A stretch of DNA of 64,000 nt from Pseudodonghicola xiamenensis DSM 18339 (GCF_000429365.1 NZ_AUBS01000013.1:44492-108491), one strand, 5' to 3'. Shown: positions 44,329 to 53,476, counted from the first letter of the stretch. The notes: a model not told the origin generated them from the sequence alone. Numbers and translations are program-made.

Positions 44329-44736
44329 ATGACGGAGTTGACCACGGGAAGCTGCCTGTGCGGCACGGTCGCGTTTCAGGTTGCGGGGGATTTCGACAGG
44401 TTCTTTCTGTGCCACTGTTCGCGGTGCCGCAAGGTCACCGGATCGGCCCATGCGGCCAATTTGTTTTCGGTGACGGCGACGCTCACCTGGCTGGCGGGAG
44501 AGGACCGGATCAAGACCTTCAAAGTGCCCGGCACACGGTTTGAAAAGAGCTTTTGCATGGACTGCGGCTCTGCCTTGCCGGTGGTACGGGAAAACGGCAT
44601 CGGTATGATGGTGCCGGCCGGATCGCTGGACAGCAGCCTCAGCATCCGGCCGAATGCACATATCTTCTGCGCTAGCCGTGCGGATTGGGACGACCATCTG
44701 GACCTGGTGCAACAGGTCGACGGCCTCCCCATCTAG
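44329..44736 (+). CDS. GFA-family (glutathione-dependent formaldehyde-activating-like) zinc protein
   Basis: This 135-residue protein has the GFA zinc ligands: CLCG near residue 8, CHCSRC about 30 residues in, and CMDCGSALP near 85. Family members are often called S-(hydroxymethyl)glutathione synthase-like, but most are of unknown function. The ATG at 44329 is supported by the start of the conserved core (TTGSCLCGTVAF). Its stop is 23 bases from the convergent acyl-CoA dehydrogenase stop. Confidence 0.85.
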   Translation: MTELTTGSCLCGTVAFQVAGDFDRFFLCHCSRCRKVTGSAHAANLFSVTATLTWLAGEDRIKTFKVPGTRFEKSFCMDCGSALPVVRENGIGMMVPAGSLDSSLSIRPNAHIFCASRADWDDHLDLVQQVDGLPI

Positions 44737-44759
44737 GTTTTCGGGGCAGACGCGGGACG

Positions 44760-45917
44760 TCACCCCTCCAGCACGCCCATCTGCCGCACTGCCAGATCGC
44801 GCAGGATTTCCTCAGACCCGCCGCCGATTGCCATCACCTTGATCTCGCGCCAGACCCGTTCCACCGGGTTGCCGCGCAGATAGGCGGCGCCGCCGAAGAT
44901 TTGCATCGCCTCAGAGGCCACGAATTCCAGCGCCTTGGTGGCCTGCACCTTGGCCTTGCAGATCTCGGCCACCGGCATGTCGCCCTGAGCCATGGTCCAG
45001 CAGATGCGTTCCAGATAGGCCTCGGTCAGGTCGATCCGGGCAGAGATTTCGGCGAATTTATGGGCGATCACCTGATGGTCGATCAGCCGCTTGCCGAAGG
45101 TGCGCCGCTCCCGCGCCCAGTCGAGCGCGGAGGTGAAGCAAAGCCGCATCATGCCGAGACAGCCGGCGGTCATCCCCAGCCGTTCATAGTTGAAATTGCC
45201 CATGATGGCGAGGAAACCCTTGTTTTCCGGGCCGATCAGCGCCTCGGCCGGCAATTCGCAATCGTCGAAATAAAGCGTCGCCTGATCCGAACAATGCCAG
45301 CCCATCTTGTCGCCGATCGAGGTGCGGGTGAAGCCGGGGGCCTCCGCGGGCACCAGAAACAGCGATATGCCGGCAAGCCCGGGCCCGCCGGTGCGGGCGC
45401 CGACGACGAACCAGTCGGCCTCCACCCCGCCGGTGATGAAGGTCTTGCAGCCGTTCAGCACCCAGCCATTGCCGCGCCGCTCCGCCCGGGTCTGCAGGTT
45501 GGCCACGTCCGACCCGCCGCCCGGTTCGGTGATCGCCAGCGCCGAGCCGATGCGGCCGGCGATGATCTCGGGCAGAACCTCGCGCTTGAAGGCCTCGGGG
45601 GCGAAGCGCACCATCGGCCCGACCGATATCACCCGTCCGCCCACCGCTGCCGCGAAGCCCGAGGCGCCGCAGCCCGAGGAGATTTCACCATAGTCGCAGC
45701 GCAGGAAAGGATCGTCGAAGCCGAGCCCGCCGTATTCCTCCGGCACGCCGAAGCCGAAGACGCCTAGCGCCCCCAGTTTCTCGTGGATGTCGTGGGGCAC
45801 ATGGCGCTCGGCCTCCCAGGTCTCGACATTGGGGCGGACCTCGGCGGCGAAGAACCGCTCCAGATTGGCGCGGAATTCGGCGCGCTCCGGTGTCATGAAA
45901 GGGGATTTCAGGGTCAC
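44760..45917 (-). CDS. Acyl-CoA dehydrogenase
   Basis: This 385-residue FAD enzyme shows the acyl-CoA dehydrogenase signatures ALAITEPGGGSDVANLQT and the C-terminal EAMQIFGGAAYLRGNPVERVWREIK stretch. It introduces an alpha-beta double bond into an acyl-CoA. It lies just downstream of a TetR gene and is divergent from an AtuA-like catabolic operon under the same operator, so the substrate is probably an intermediate of that pathway (AtuD-like, citronellyl-CoA dehydrogenase role by analogy). Confidence 0.88.
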   Translation of the reverse strand: MTLKSPFMTPERAEFRANLERFFAAEVRPNVETWEAERHVPHDIHEKLGALGVFGFGVPEEYGGLGFDDPFLRCDYGEISSGCGASGFAAAVGGRVISVGPMVRFAPEAFKREVLPEIIAGRIGSALAITEPGGGSDVANLQTRAERRGNGWVLNGCKTFITGGVEADWFVVGARTGGPGLAGISLFLVPAEAPGFTRTSIGDKMGWHCSDQATLYFDDCELPAEALIGPENKGFLAIMGNFNYERLGMTAGCLGMMRLCFTSALDWARERRTFGKRLIDHQVIAHKFAEISARIDLTEAYLERICWTMAQGDMPVAEICKAKVQATKALEFVASEAMQIFGGAAYLRGNPVERVWREIKVMAIGGGSEEILRDLAVRQMGVLEG

Positions 45918-45948
45918 GGCGCGATCTCCTCCATCTCGCGGGGTGAAG

Positions 45949-46569
45949 TCATTTGTCCGAGGGCAGGGGGTGCAGCTCGGCCTCCATCATCCGGGCGAAG
46001 CGGTCGACCATCCGTGCCAGATAGGCGGGATCGCTGGTGAATTGCGCGTGCAGGATCAGACCGCGCAGGAAGTTGCGGGTGATCGACCACAGAAGTTCGG
46101 CGTCCTCGGCATCCTCGCCGGTGTAGTTGCGGGTGATCGAGGCGCGGCTTTGCCGGTCCCAGTCGTGCAGCTGACCCTCCAGCAGGGCGTGTAGGGTGCG
46201 ATCGCTGCGGCAGGCCACCAGGATTTCCACCATCGCCCGCCCGCCGGAGGAGTTCACCACCCGGTCCCAGGCCTTCAGGATCAGATCGCGCACCGGCAGC
46301 GGCGCGGCCCGGGTCCGGTGATGCTCCACCGGTTCCAGCGCATTGGCCAGAAGCTCCATCGCGGTGGCGACGACCAGCGCTTCCTTGCCGGGGAAATGGT
46401 GGGTGATGGCCCCCCGCGACAGGCCGGCCTTTTCCTGCACCCGGGCAAAGCTGGTCTCGGCATAGCCATAGCGGTCAAGGCAGGCGATCATCGCCTTGCA
46501 GATGCGCTTGCGTGTCGCTTCTGATCGTTGGTCCTGCCGGTTGGGGCTATCTTTCTGCTGGGCCGGCAT
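45949..46569 (-). CDS. TetR-family regulator of the AtuA-like catabolic cluster
   Basis: This 206-residue TetR protein has its helix-turn-helix at SFARVQEKAGLSRGAITHHFPGKEAL and an N-terminal basic extension. The ATG at 46567-46569 is preceded by AGGAAAA seven bases away; a start 17 codons earlier lacks one. It is co-transcribed with the acyl-CoA dehydrogenase and faces the AtuA-like operon. The dyad at 46621-46646 between them is the likely operator. Inducer is presumably an acyl-CoA of the pathway. Confidence 0.88.
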   Translation of the reverse strand: MPAQQKDSPNRQDQRSEATRKRICKAMIACLDRYGYAETSFARVQEKAGLSRGAITHHFPGKEALVVATAMELLANALEPVEHHRTRAAPLPVRDLILKAWDRVVNSSGGRAMVEILVACRSDRTLHALLEGQLHDWDRQSRASITRNYTGEDAEDAELLWSITRNFLRGLILHAQFTSDPAYLARMVDRFARMMEAELHPLPSDK

Positions 46570-46620
46570 CGGTGGTTTTCCTCGCGCAAATCCCCGGTTG
46601 ACCGGGGCGTTGGGACTCAC

Positions 46621-46649
46621 TTACAAGCAGAACGTTCGGTCTGTAAAGT
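46621..46649 (+). promoter_or_regulatory. Divergent promoter and TetR operator of the AtuA-like cluster
   Basis: A 26-base dyad (46621-46646) has TTACA / TGTAA ends and GAACGTTC at its centre. On the plus strand TTACAA (46621-46626) and TAAAGT (46644-46649) form a promoter with a 17-base spacer. A mirror-image TTACAG / GTAAGT pair serves the minus strand. Binding would block both genes. Confidence 0.72.
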
Positions 46650-46700
46650 CCGGATTGGGAGGAGAGGCCGCGGGACGGCCACCACGGGGAGGAGAGACTG

Positions 46701-48476
46701 ATGGAGGATGTCCTGCGGATCGGCGGGGCCTGCGGTTTTTGGGGAGAGAGCCCGCAGGCCACTGCGCAACTGCTGGCGGTGCCAGGGCTCGATGCGCTGG
46801 TTTATGACTATCTGGCCGAAATCACCATGTCGATCCTGGCGCGCGCCCGGCAGAAGGACGCGACCCTTGGCTATGCCACCGATTTCGTGACCCAGGCGAT
46901 GGTGCCCAATCTGGCGCGGATCGCCGAGACCGGGGTGAAGATCCTGTCGAACGCCGGCGGCGTGAACCCGATGGCCTGCGCCGACGCGCTCAGGGCCGAG
47001 ATCGCCAGGGCCGGGTTGGCGCTGAAGGTCGCGGTGGTCGAGGGCGACGATCTGCTGCCGCGCATCGGCGATTATGCCGGCTGTCCCGAGATGTTCAGCG
47101 GCGCGCCGATGCCGGCGGCGGACCGGATCGTTTCGGCCAATGCCTATCTGGGCGCGGCCCCGGTGGCGGCGGCGCTGCGGGCGGGGGCGGATATCGTCAT
47201 CACCGGGCGCTGCGCCGACAGCGCGCTGACCTTGGCGGCGGCGATGGCCGGTTTCGGTTGGCAGGCGGAGGAGGTAGACCTGCTGGCGGCCGGATCGCTG
47301 GCCGGTCATCTGATCGAATGCGGTCCGCAGGCGAGCGGCGGCAATTTCACCGACTGGCGGCAGGCCGGCGATATCGCCCGGATCGGCTATCCGGTGGTGG
47401 AGATGACGCGCGACGGCAGTTTCACCCTGACCAAGCCCGCGGGCACCTCCGGCCTCGTCACCCGCGCCACGGTGGGGGAGCAGATGCTGTATGAAATTGG
47501 CGATCCGCGCGCCTATCTGCTGCCCGATGTCATCTGCGATTTCTCTGGGGTGGAGCTGGCGCAGGTCGGGCCGGACCGGGTGCGCGTCACTGGCGCCAAG
47601 GGACGGGCGCCCAGTGGGCGGCTCAAGGTCTCGGTCACCTGGCAGGACGGTTGGCGCGGCGGGCATGTGTTGTTCTTCAACGGTATGGAGGCCGAGGCAA
47701 AGGCGCGCGCCTATGCCGGTGCGGTGCTGGAGCGGGTCGGCGGGATGCTGGGCAAGATGGGCGCCCCCGGCTTCCGTGAGACGCTGGTCGAGACCTTCGG
47801 TGGCCGGCCGGGCGAGGGGGCCTATCAGGAGATCACCCTGAAGCTCGCCGTGCGCCATGACGATCCGCGCGCGGTGGGCCTGTTCCTGCGCGAGGCGGTG
47901 GGGATGGGATTGGCGACACCGCCGGGGTTGCATTTCTTCACCGGGGCGGGGCGGCCGAAACCCTCGCCGGTGGTGGCGCTGTTCTCCTTCCTCTCCGATG
48001 CGGCGGATCTGGATATTCACGTGACGCTGGAGGGGGCGCCGGTGCCCTTCGCCCCGGCGCATCCTCCGGTTATCCCCGATGTCTTGCCGGCGATGCCCGA
48101 GCCTGCGGCGCCCGATCCGATGGATCAGCAGATGACTACGCGACCGTTGCTTGAGCTGGCTTGGGCGCGGTCGGGCGACAAGGGCGATGCCTCCAACATC
48201 GGGGTGATCGCCCGCCACCCGGCCTATCTGCCCTGGATCTGGGCGGGACTGACGCCCGAAGCGGTGGCCGAGGTCTTTGCGGCGGAAAACCGGGGGCGGA
48301 TCGACCGGTTCTTTCTGCCCGGCATCGGAGCGATGAACATCCTGATGCACAACGCGCTTGGCGGCGGTGGCATCGCCAGCCTACGCAACGATGCGCAGGG
48401 CAAGGGGTTCGCGCAAAAGCTGCTGGCGACGCCGGTGCGCCTGCCGGCCGGGCTGATCGCCAATGATGTGGCCTGA
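46701..48476 (+). CDS. AtuA-like protein (DUF1446 plus C-terminal ferredoxin-fold domain)
   Basis: This 591-residue protein has an N-terminal DUF1446 domain (about 1-450; LRIGGACGFWGESP, SNAGGVNPMACADALR, ITGRCADSALTLAAAM) and a C-terminal AtuA-like domain (about 480-591; LAWARSGDKGDASNIGVIARHP). It is named after a Pseudomonas acyclic terpene utilisation gene whose reaction is unknown. It is the first gene of the plus-strand operon. The operon has no biotin-dependent geranyl-CoA carboxylase, so a citronellol-type pathway is not supported as such. The ATG follows AGGAGAG. Confidence 0.9.
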   Translation: MEDVLRIGGACGFWGESPQATAQLLAVPGLDALVYDYLAEITMSILARARQKDATLGYATDFVTQAMVPNLARIAETGVKILSNAGGVNPMACADALRAEIARAGLALKVAVVEGDDLLPRIGDYAGCPEMFSGAPMPAADRIVSANAYLGAAPVAAALRAGADIVITGRCADSALTLAAAMAGFGWQAEEVDLLAAGSLAGHLIECGPQASGGNFTDWRQAGDIARIGYPVVEMTRDGSFTLTKPAGTSGLVTRATVGEQMLYEIGDPRAYLLPDVICDFSGVELAQVGPDRVRVTGAKGRAPSGRLKVSVTWQDGWRGGHVLFFNGMEAEAKARAYAGAVLERVGGMLGKMGAPGFRETLVETFGGRPGEGAYQEITLKLAVRHDDPRAVGLFLREAVGMGLATPPGLHFFTGAGRPKPSPVVALFSFLSDAADLDIHVTLEGAPVPFAPAHPPVIPDVLPAMPEPAAPDPMDQQMTTRPLLELAWARSGDKGDASNIGVIARHPAYLPWIWAGLTPEAVAEVFAAENRGRIDRFFLPGIGAMNILMHNALGGGGIASLRNDAQGKGFAQKLLATPVRLPAGLIANDVA

Positions 48477-48488
48477 AGGGGAGGGACG

Positions 48489-49301
48489 ATGGAGCTACCT
48501 GCAACCGACACGCTGGATCTGGAGCTGGCCAATGGCTGGTTGACCGTCTGGTTCAATGACCCCTCCCGCCGAAACCCGCTGACCGCCGCCCGCACGGCGG
48601 AGCTGTTGGCGCTGGCCGGGCATCTGGCCCGCCGGCGCGACATCCGCGGCGTGGTCTTTCGCGGCCGCGGCGGTATCTTTTCCGCCGGCGGCGATCTCAA
48701 GGCCTTTCAAGCCGCCTTTCAGGGCCAGGCCGACCGCGAGGCGGTGCGCCGCGCCAGTCTTGAGGGCGGTGCCATGTTCAACGCCCTGGCGCGGTTGCCG
48801 CAATTCACCGTGATGGTGATCGAGGGCGCCGCCATGGCCGGCGGGCTGGGGCTGGCCGCCACCGGCGATCTGGTGATCGCCGATCGTGGCGCGCGATTCT
48901 CCCTGTCGGAAACCCGGATCGGCCTGACCCCGGCACAGATCGCGCCGCATCTGGTGGCGCGGCTCGGCATGGTGGTGGCGCGGCGCCTGATGCTGACCGG
49001 CACGATGATGGATGCGCCCCGGGCGCAGGTGCTGGGGTTGGTCGATGAGGTGGTCGAGGGCGAGGCGGGGATTGCGGCGGCGCTGGTCCGCGCCCGTGCT
49101 GATCTGGCTGCCGCTGCCCCCGGTGCGGTCGCCGCGATCAAGGCGCAGCTGGCGCTTTTGCCGGGACAGACGCCGGAGGACCGTGCGATCTTCGCCGCCG
49201 ACAGCTTCGCGGATCGCATGCTCTCGGCGGAGGGGCACGAGGGGATCGCCGCGTTTTTCGAGAAGAGAAAGCCCGCCTGGGCTGAGGGAGAGGAAAGTTA
49301 G
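48489..49301 (+). CDS. Enoyl-CoA hydratase/isomerase family protein
   Basis: This 270-residue crotonase-fold enzyme has an oxyanion-hole motif SAGGDLKAF (about residue 56) and GAAMAGGLGLAATGDLVIA (about 115), plus SETRIGLTPAQIAPHL. It probably hydrates an enoyl-CoA made by the acyl-CoA dehydrogenase or an unsaturated intermediate. It follows the AtuA-like gene by 12 bases, with GGGGAGGG before the ATG. Its stop abuts the next start. Confidence 0.88.
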   Translation: MELPATDTLDLELANGWLTVWFNDPSRRNPLTAARTAELLALAGHLARRRDIRGVVFRGRGGIFSAGGDLKAFQAAFQGQADREAVRRASLEGGAMFNALARLPQFTVMVIEGAAMAGGLGLAATGDLVIADRGARFSLSETRIGLTPAQIAPHLVARLGMVVARRLMLTGTMMDAPRAQVLGLVDEVVEGEAGIAAALVRARADLAAAAPGAVAAIKAQLALLPGQTPEDRAIFAADSFADRMLSAEGHEGIAAFFEKRKPAWAEGEES

Positions 49302-50093
49302 ATGCAGCAGGTTCAGGATTTTCTGGCCGAGAGCGAGGCCTTGGCCGCGGTCTTGCAGGATGTGGCGGAGGCCGATTGGACCCGCCCGACCCAGTTCAAG
49401 GGCTGGACGGTGAACGATGTGATCGTGCACCTGCTGTTCTGGAACCGGGCGGCGGATCTGTCGCTGACCGATCCCGATGGCTTCACCGCGCTGATCGGGG
49501 CCGCCTTTCCCCGGATGATGGCCGAGGGAATGCGCGCGGTGGAAAACGCCGCGATCCCAGAACGGGGGTGGGCGCTTTACGACCTCTGGTGCGAGCAGTT
49601 CCGAGACATGGCGGTGCGTTGGGCCGATGTCGATCCCAAGCTGCGGTTGAAATGGGCGGGGCCGGACATGTCGGCGCGCTCCTCGATCACCGCGCGGCAG
49701 ATGGAGACCTGGGCGCATGGGCAGGAGATTTTCGATCTGCTGGGGGTGGAGCGGCAGGACCAGGACCGGATCGGCAATATCGTGATCCTCGGGGTTAATA
49801 CCTTCGGCTGGTCGCATCAGGTGCAGGGGCTCGACATCCCGGAGCGGTTGCCGCGGTTGCGGCTGGTGGCGCCCTCCGGGACGGTCTGGGAGTTCGGCGA
49901 TGCCGATATGCCCGACCTGATCGAAGGCCCGGCGGTGGATTTCGCCCGGGTGGTCACCCAGACCCGCAATATCGCCGACACCGCGCTGGCGGTGTCGGGG
50001 CCGGTTGCCGATCTCTGGATGCGGACTGCCCAGTGTTTCGCCGGCGGCAAGGAGGCTCCGCCGCCGCCCGGCACGCGCTTTGCCGTGGTGTGA
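49302..50093 (+). CDS. TIGR03084-family DinB-like metal-binding protein
   Basis: This 263-residue protein of the family TIGR03084 (DinB/mycothiol maleylpyruvate isomerase-like four-helix bundle) shows conserved positions W/H in GWTVNDVIVHLLFWNR and HGQEIFD, consistent with a metal site. Function is unknown. As I recall, members recur beside DUF1446 and acyl-CoA genes, as here. It starts one base after the hydratase stop, so coupled translation is likely. Confidence 0.8.
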   Translation: MQQVQDFLAESEALAAVLQDVAEADWTRPTQFKGWTVNDVIVHLLFWNRAADLSLTDPDGFTALIGAAFPRMMAEGMRAVENAAIPERGWALYDLWCEQFRDMAVRWADVDPKLRLKWAGPDMSARSSITARQMETWAHGQEIFDLLGVERQDQDRIGNIVILGVNTFGWSHQVQGLDIPERLPRLRLVAPSGTVWEFGDADMPDLIEGPAVDFARVVTQTRNIADTALAVSGPVADLWMRTAQCFAGGKEAPPPPGTRFAVV

Positions 50094-50166
50094 TCTGCTG
50101 ATGATCTTGCCAGCAGCTTGCTCTGCGCCCTAGGATCGCCTCCGGAGGAGCAGGGAGGAGCTTTCC

Positions 50167-51735
50167 ATGATCGAATTTGAACGCCCGTCGGAGGCGGGCC
50201 AAACCCGTATGTCCGTCGTCGAGATGGTGCGCGCCGCGGCACGCGACAAGGCGCGGCAGGAGGCGGTGGTCTGCGGCGACACGCGGCTGAGCTGGGGCCA
50301 GTTCGACGCGCGGGTGAACCGTGTCGCCAACGCGCTCTTGGCCCTCGGCCTGCAGAAGGGGGAGCCGGTGGCGGTGCTGTCGCCCAATTCCGCGGAATTC
50401 GCCGAGGTCTTCATGGGGGTGCTGCGGGCCGGGGGCTGCGTGACGCCGCTTTCCACCATGGCCTCGCCCGTGGCGCTGGAAGGGATGCTGGCCGATTGCG
50501 GCGCCCGGTTCCTGTTCCTAGCCCATGCCTATCGCGACCTGGCGGCGCAGGCGGTGGCAGCGCTGCCGCTGAAGGTGATCGCGCTGGATTTCGCGGCCCC
50601 CGGCTGCGTCAGCTATGGCACCCTGCTGGACGGTTCGGGGACCGAGGATCCGATGGTGCCGATCGAGATGGGTGATCGGTTCAACCTGATCTATTCCTCG
50701 GGTACCACCGGCACGCCAAAGGGCATCCTGCACGACCACGGGCTGCGCGCGGCGCAGATGGATCGGATCGGGGTCAGCGGCTATGATCAGGACGCCCGCA
50801 CATTGCTGTCGACGCCGCTTTATTCCAACACCACCATCGTCGCTTTCCTGCCGACGCTGGCCGGCGGCTCCACCGTGCATCTGATGGGCAAGTTCGACGC
50901 GCGCCGCTGGCTTGAGCTGGCCGAGGCCGAGCGGATCACCCACACCATGCTGGTGCCAGTGCAATACAAGCGCATCCTCGACATCCCGGACTTCGACGAT
51001 TTCGATCTGGGCGATATGCGGGTGAAATGGTCGACCTCGGCACCGCTGCGCCATGACGTCAAGCTGGACGCGCTGACCCGCTTTCCCGGCACGTTGACTG
51101 AACTTTACGGGCTGACCGAAGGCGGTGGCATCACCATGTTGCCGGCGCATGATCACCCCGACAAGCTGCACACCGTGGGCCGCCCGGCACCGGGCAGCGA
51201 TATCCGGCTGATCGACGATCAGGGCCGCGAGGTTGCCCCGGATGAGGTGGGCGAGATCGTCGGCCGCTCCCCCACCATGATGGTGGGCTATTTCGGGCGG
51301 GACGATCTGACCTCGGATTACCTGTGGCGCGACGGTCAGGGGCGGGTCTATTTCCGCTCGGGCGACATGGGCCGGTTCGACGAGGACGGCTTTCTGATCC
51401 TGTCCGACCGCAAGAAGGACATGATCATTTCCGGCGGGTTGAACATATTTGCCGACGATCTGGAACGGGTGCTGCTGGACGATCCGGGTGTGGTCGACGC
51501 GGCGGTGATCGGGGTGCCGTCGGAGCAATGGGGCGAAACGCCCCTGGGTCTGGTGGTGCTGCGCCCCGGCGCTCTGCGCGGCGCCGATGACATCCGCGCC
51601 CGCGCCAATGAGGTGCTGGGCAAGAGCCAGCGCCTTTCGGCCGTCGAAATCCGCGAGGACCTGCCGCGCAGCACCATCGGCAAGATCCTCAAGCGCGAAC
51701 TGCGCGCGCCCTATTGGGAACGGCAACCGGCTTGA
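50167..51735 (+). CDS. Acyl-CoA synthetase (AMP-forming)
   Basis: This 522-residue ANL-superfamily ligase has the P-loop YSSGTTGTPKG (about 177-187), the adenine motif ELYGLTEGG (about 314), the SDRKKDMIISGGLNIF hinge and the catalytic GKILKRELR lysine near the C-terminus. It activates a carboxylic acid to its CoA thioester, the entry step of the pathway. The ATG is preceded by GGGAGGAG. It follows TIGR03084 by 73 bases, in the same operon. Confidence 0.9.
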   Translation: MIEFERPSEAGQTRMSVVEMVRAAARDKARQEAVVCGDTRLSWGQFDARVNRVANALLALGLQKGEPVAVLSPNSAEFAEVFMGVLRAGGCVTPLSTMASPVALEGMLADCGARFLFLAHAYRDLAAQAVAALPLKVIALDFAAPGCVSYGTLLDGSGTEDPMVPIEMGDRFNLIYSSGTTGTPKGILHDHGLRAAQMDRIGVSGYDQDARTLLSTPLYSNTTIVAFLPTLAGGSTVHLMGKFDARRWLELAEAERITHTMLVPVQYKRILDIPDFDDFDLGDMRVKWSTSAPLRHDVKLDALTRFPGTLTELYGLTEGGGITMLPAHDHPDKLHTVGRPAPGSDIRLIDDQGREVAPDEVGEIVGRSPTMMVGYFGRDDLTSDYLWRDGQGRVYFRSGDMGRFDEDGFLILSDRKKDMIISGGLNIFADDLERVLLDDPGVVDAAVIGVPSEQWGETPLGLVVLRPGALRGADDIRARANEVLGKSQRLSAVEIREDLPRSTIGKILKRELRAPYWERQPA

Positions 51736-51748
51736 GGAGGGCGGAGCA

Positions 51749-52492
51749 ATGGGAAGACTGACAGGCAAACGCGTCTGGATCACCGGTGGTGGCTCGGGCA
51801 TCGGCGCCGGTGCGGCGATGGAGCTGGCCCGCGCCGGGGCCGAGGTGGTGGTTTCGGGCCGCCGGATGGGGCCGTTGCAGGCGGTGGTCGATCAGATCGC
51901 GGCCGGGGGAGGCCGCGCGCAGGCCCTTTCTGTCGACGTGAGCGATGTCTCGGCGGTGGCCGAGGCGGCCGAGCGGATCGGTGCGGTCGACCTGCTATTG
52001 GCGAACGCCGGTCTCAACGTACCCAAACGGGCACTTTTCGACCTGAGCGCCGCCGATTGGCAGAAGGTCGTCGATGTGAACCTGAACGGCGTCTATTACC
52101 CGGTGCACGCGGTGCTGCCGGGGATGCGGGCGCGGGGCGGCGGCCAGATCATCCTGATCTCAAGCTGGGCGGGGCGGTATAACGGCCGGCTGACCGGGGC
52201 GGCCTATGGCGCCACCAAACGGGCGGTGATCGCGCTGAACGAGACGATCAACGACGAGGGCGGGGGCCATGGCATCCGCTCCACCGTGATCATGCCGGGC
52301 GAGGTGGCGACCGATATTCTCGACACCCGGCCCAATCCGCCCTCGGTCGAGGTCCGGGCGCGGATGCTGCAGGTCGAGGATCTGGCGGCCACCGTCCGTT
52401 TCGTGGCCGAGATGCCGGCGCATGCCTGCGTCAATGAAATCCTGATCTCGCCCACCTGGAACCGCTTTTACCAGGGGTTTGATGAAATCTAG
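51749..52492 (+). CDS. Short-chain dehydrogenase/reductase
   Basis: This 247-residue classical SDR has the cofactor motif TGGGSGIG (about 13-20), NAG (about 89) and the YGATK catalytic motif (about 151-155) with serine in SSWAG. It oxidises or reduces a hydroxyacyl-CoA or alcohol/aldehyde of the pathway. The ATG at 51749 is preceded by AGGAGGGCGGAG. A longer frame would overlap the synthetase gene. It is the last catabolic gene of the operon. Confidence 0.88.
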   Translation: MGRLTGKRVWITGGGSGIGAGAAMELARAGAEVVVSGRRMGPLQAVVDQIAAGGGRAQALSVDVSDVSAVAEAAERIGAVDLLLANAGLNVPKRALFDLSAADWQKVVDVNLNGVYYPVHAVLPGMRARGGGQIILISSWAGRYNGRLTGAAYGATKRAVIALNETINDEGGGHGIRSTVIMPGEVATDILDTRPNPPSVEVRARMLQVEDLAATVRFVAEMPAHACVNEILISPTWNRFYQGFDEI

Positions 52493-52565
52493 GGCTGGGT
52501 CGCTTCGGGATCGCTTCGGCGTCCTCCGGGTTTGCTCTGCGGCGTTGATCAATTAAGAAGGTCTT

Positions 52566-52584
52566 GTTCAATATTGGATGGAAC
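52566..52584 (+). promoter_or_regulatory. Candidate IclR operator
   Basis: GTTC (52566-52569) and GAAC (52581-52584) bound an interrupted dyad, GTTC-AATATTGGATG-GAAC. It lies just before the iclR start, with a TTGATC -35-like element 16 bases upstream. The arrangement fits autoregulation. Confidence 0.5.
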
Positions 52585-52597
52585 CCTTCGGAGCCGG

Positions 52598-53437
52598 ATG
52601 ATGACTCTAGATGCGCCTGATCAGGACACGGGGGGCGGGCAGAAGCCGGCTCCCGATTACTCTGTTCCGCCGGTCGAGCGGGCGTTCCGGCTGCTCAGGC
52701 ATATCGCGGCGGGGAATCATTGTCGCAACTCTAGCCAGACGGCGAAGGAGATCGGCATCAATCGAACCACGTTGATCCGGTTGCTGGCGACGCTGGAGGC
52801 CGAGCGGATGATCGAGGCGCTGCCTGACGCCGGCGGCTACAGGCTGGGCACCGGAGTGATCGCGCTGGCGACCCAGGCGCTGAACGAACGCGGTATTATT
52901 CCGACAGCGCGCCCGGTGCTGAAGTCGCTGGCCACCAAGCTGGGGCTGTCGGCGCATTTGGCGGTGCGCGAAGGGCGCGAGATCGTCTATCTGGCGCGCG
53001 AAACCCCGGTGTCGCATCTGGCCAGCTCAGTCCGCGAAGGATCGCGGCTGCCGGCCCATGCCACCACCATCGGGCGGATTCTTCTGGCCGAGCTGACCCC
53101 GGCAGAGCTGCGCGAGCTCTATCAGGGGCAGGCGCTGGAGGCCTATACCGACAAGACCCGCACCACGCTGGAAGAGCTGCAGCGCCAGCTCGAGACCGAC
53201 CGCGCCCGCGGCATGACCTGGAGCGTGGCGAATTTCGAACATGATATCGGCTCGGCGGCGGTGGCAGTGCATGATTACCAGGGCCGTGCCATCGCCGCGA
53301 TCAATGTCACCGGCCATGCCAGCGTCTTTGCCGAGGGCAGCCCCATCGTCGGTGAGATCGAAGCGGAGGTGAAGGCCGCCGCCCGGCAGATTTCCGAGGC
53401 GCTGGGGTATCGCGGCTGGTCCTCCGACCAGATGTAG
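52598..53437 (+). CDS. IclR-family transcriptional regulator
   Basis: This 279-residue IclR regulator has an N-terminal winged helix (SSQTAKEIGINRTTLIRLLATLE, about 46-68) and an effector-binding domain (about 90-270) with the conserved LPAHATTIGRILLAEL and VAVHDYQGRAIAAINV. The start is one of the two adjacent ATGs at 52598/52601; GGAG at 52590-52593 favours the second by spacing. It lies 105 bases after the SDR gene and may control the catabolic operon together with the TetR protein. Confidence 0.88.
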   Translation: MMTLDAPDQDTGGGQKPAPDYSVPPVERAFRLLRHIAAGNHCRNSSQTAKEIGINRTTLIRLLATLEAERMIEALPDAGGYRLGTGVIALATQALNERGIIPTARPVLKSLATKLGLSAHLAVREGREIVYLARETPVSHLASSVREGSRLPAHATTIGRILLAELTPAELRELYQGQALEAYTDKTRTTLEELQRQLETDRARGMTWSVANFEHDIGSAAVAVHDYQGRAIAAINVTGHASVFAEGSPIVGEIEAEVKAAARQISEALGYRGWSSDQM

Positions 53438-53439
53438 GG

Positions 53440-53467
53440 GGCGCCGCCGCGCATCGCGGGCGGCGCC
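53440..53467. terminator. Hairpin between convergent iclR and hydrolase genes
   Basis: A nine-base stem (GGCGCCGCC 53440-53448 with GGCGGCGCC 53459-53467) closes a ten-base loop between two convergent stop codons. No T-run. Confidence 0.55.
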
Positions 53468-53476
53468 GAAACAGCC

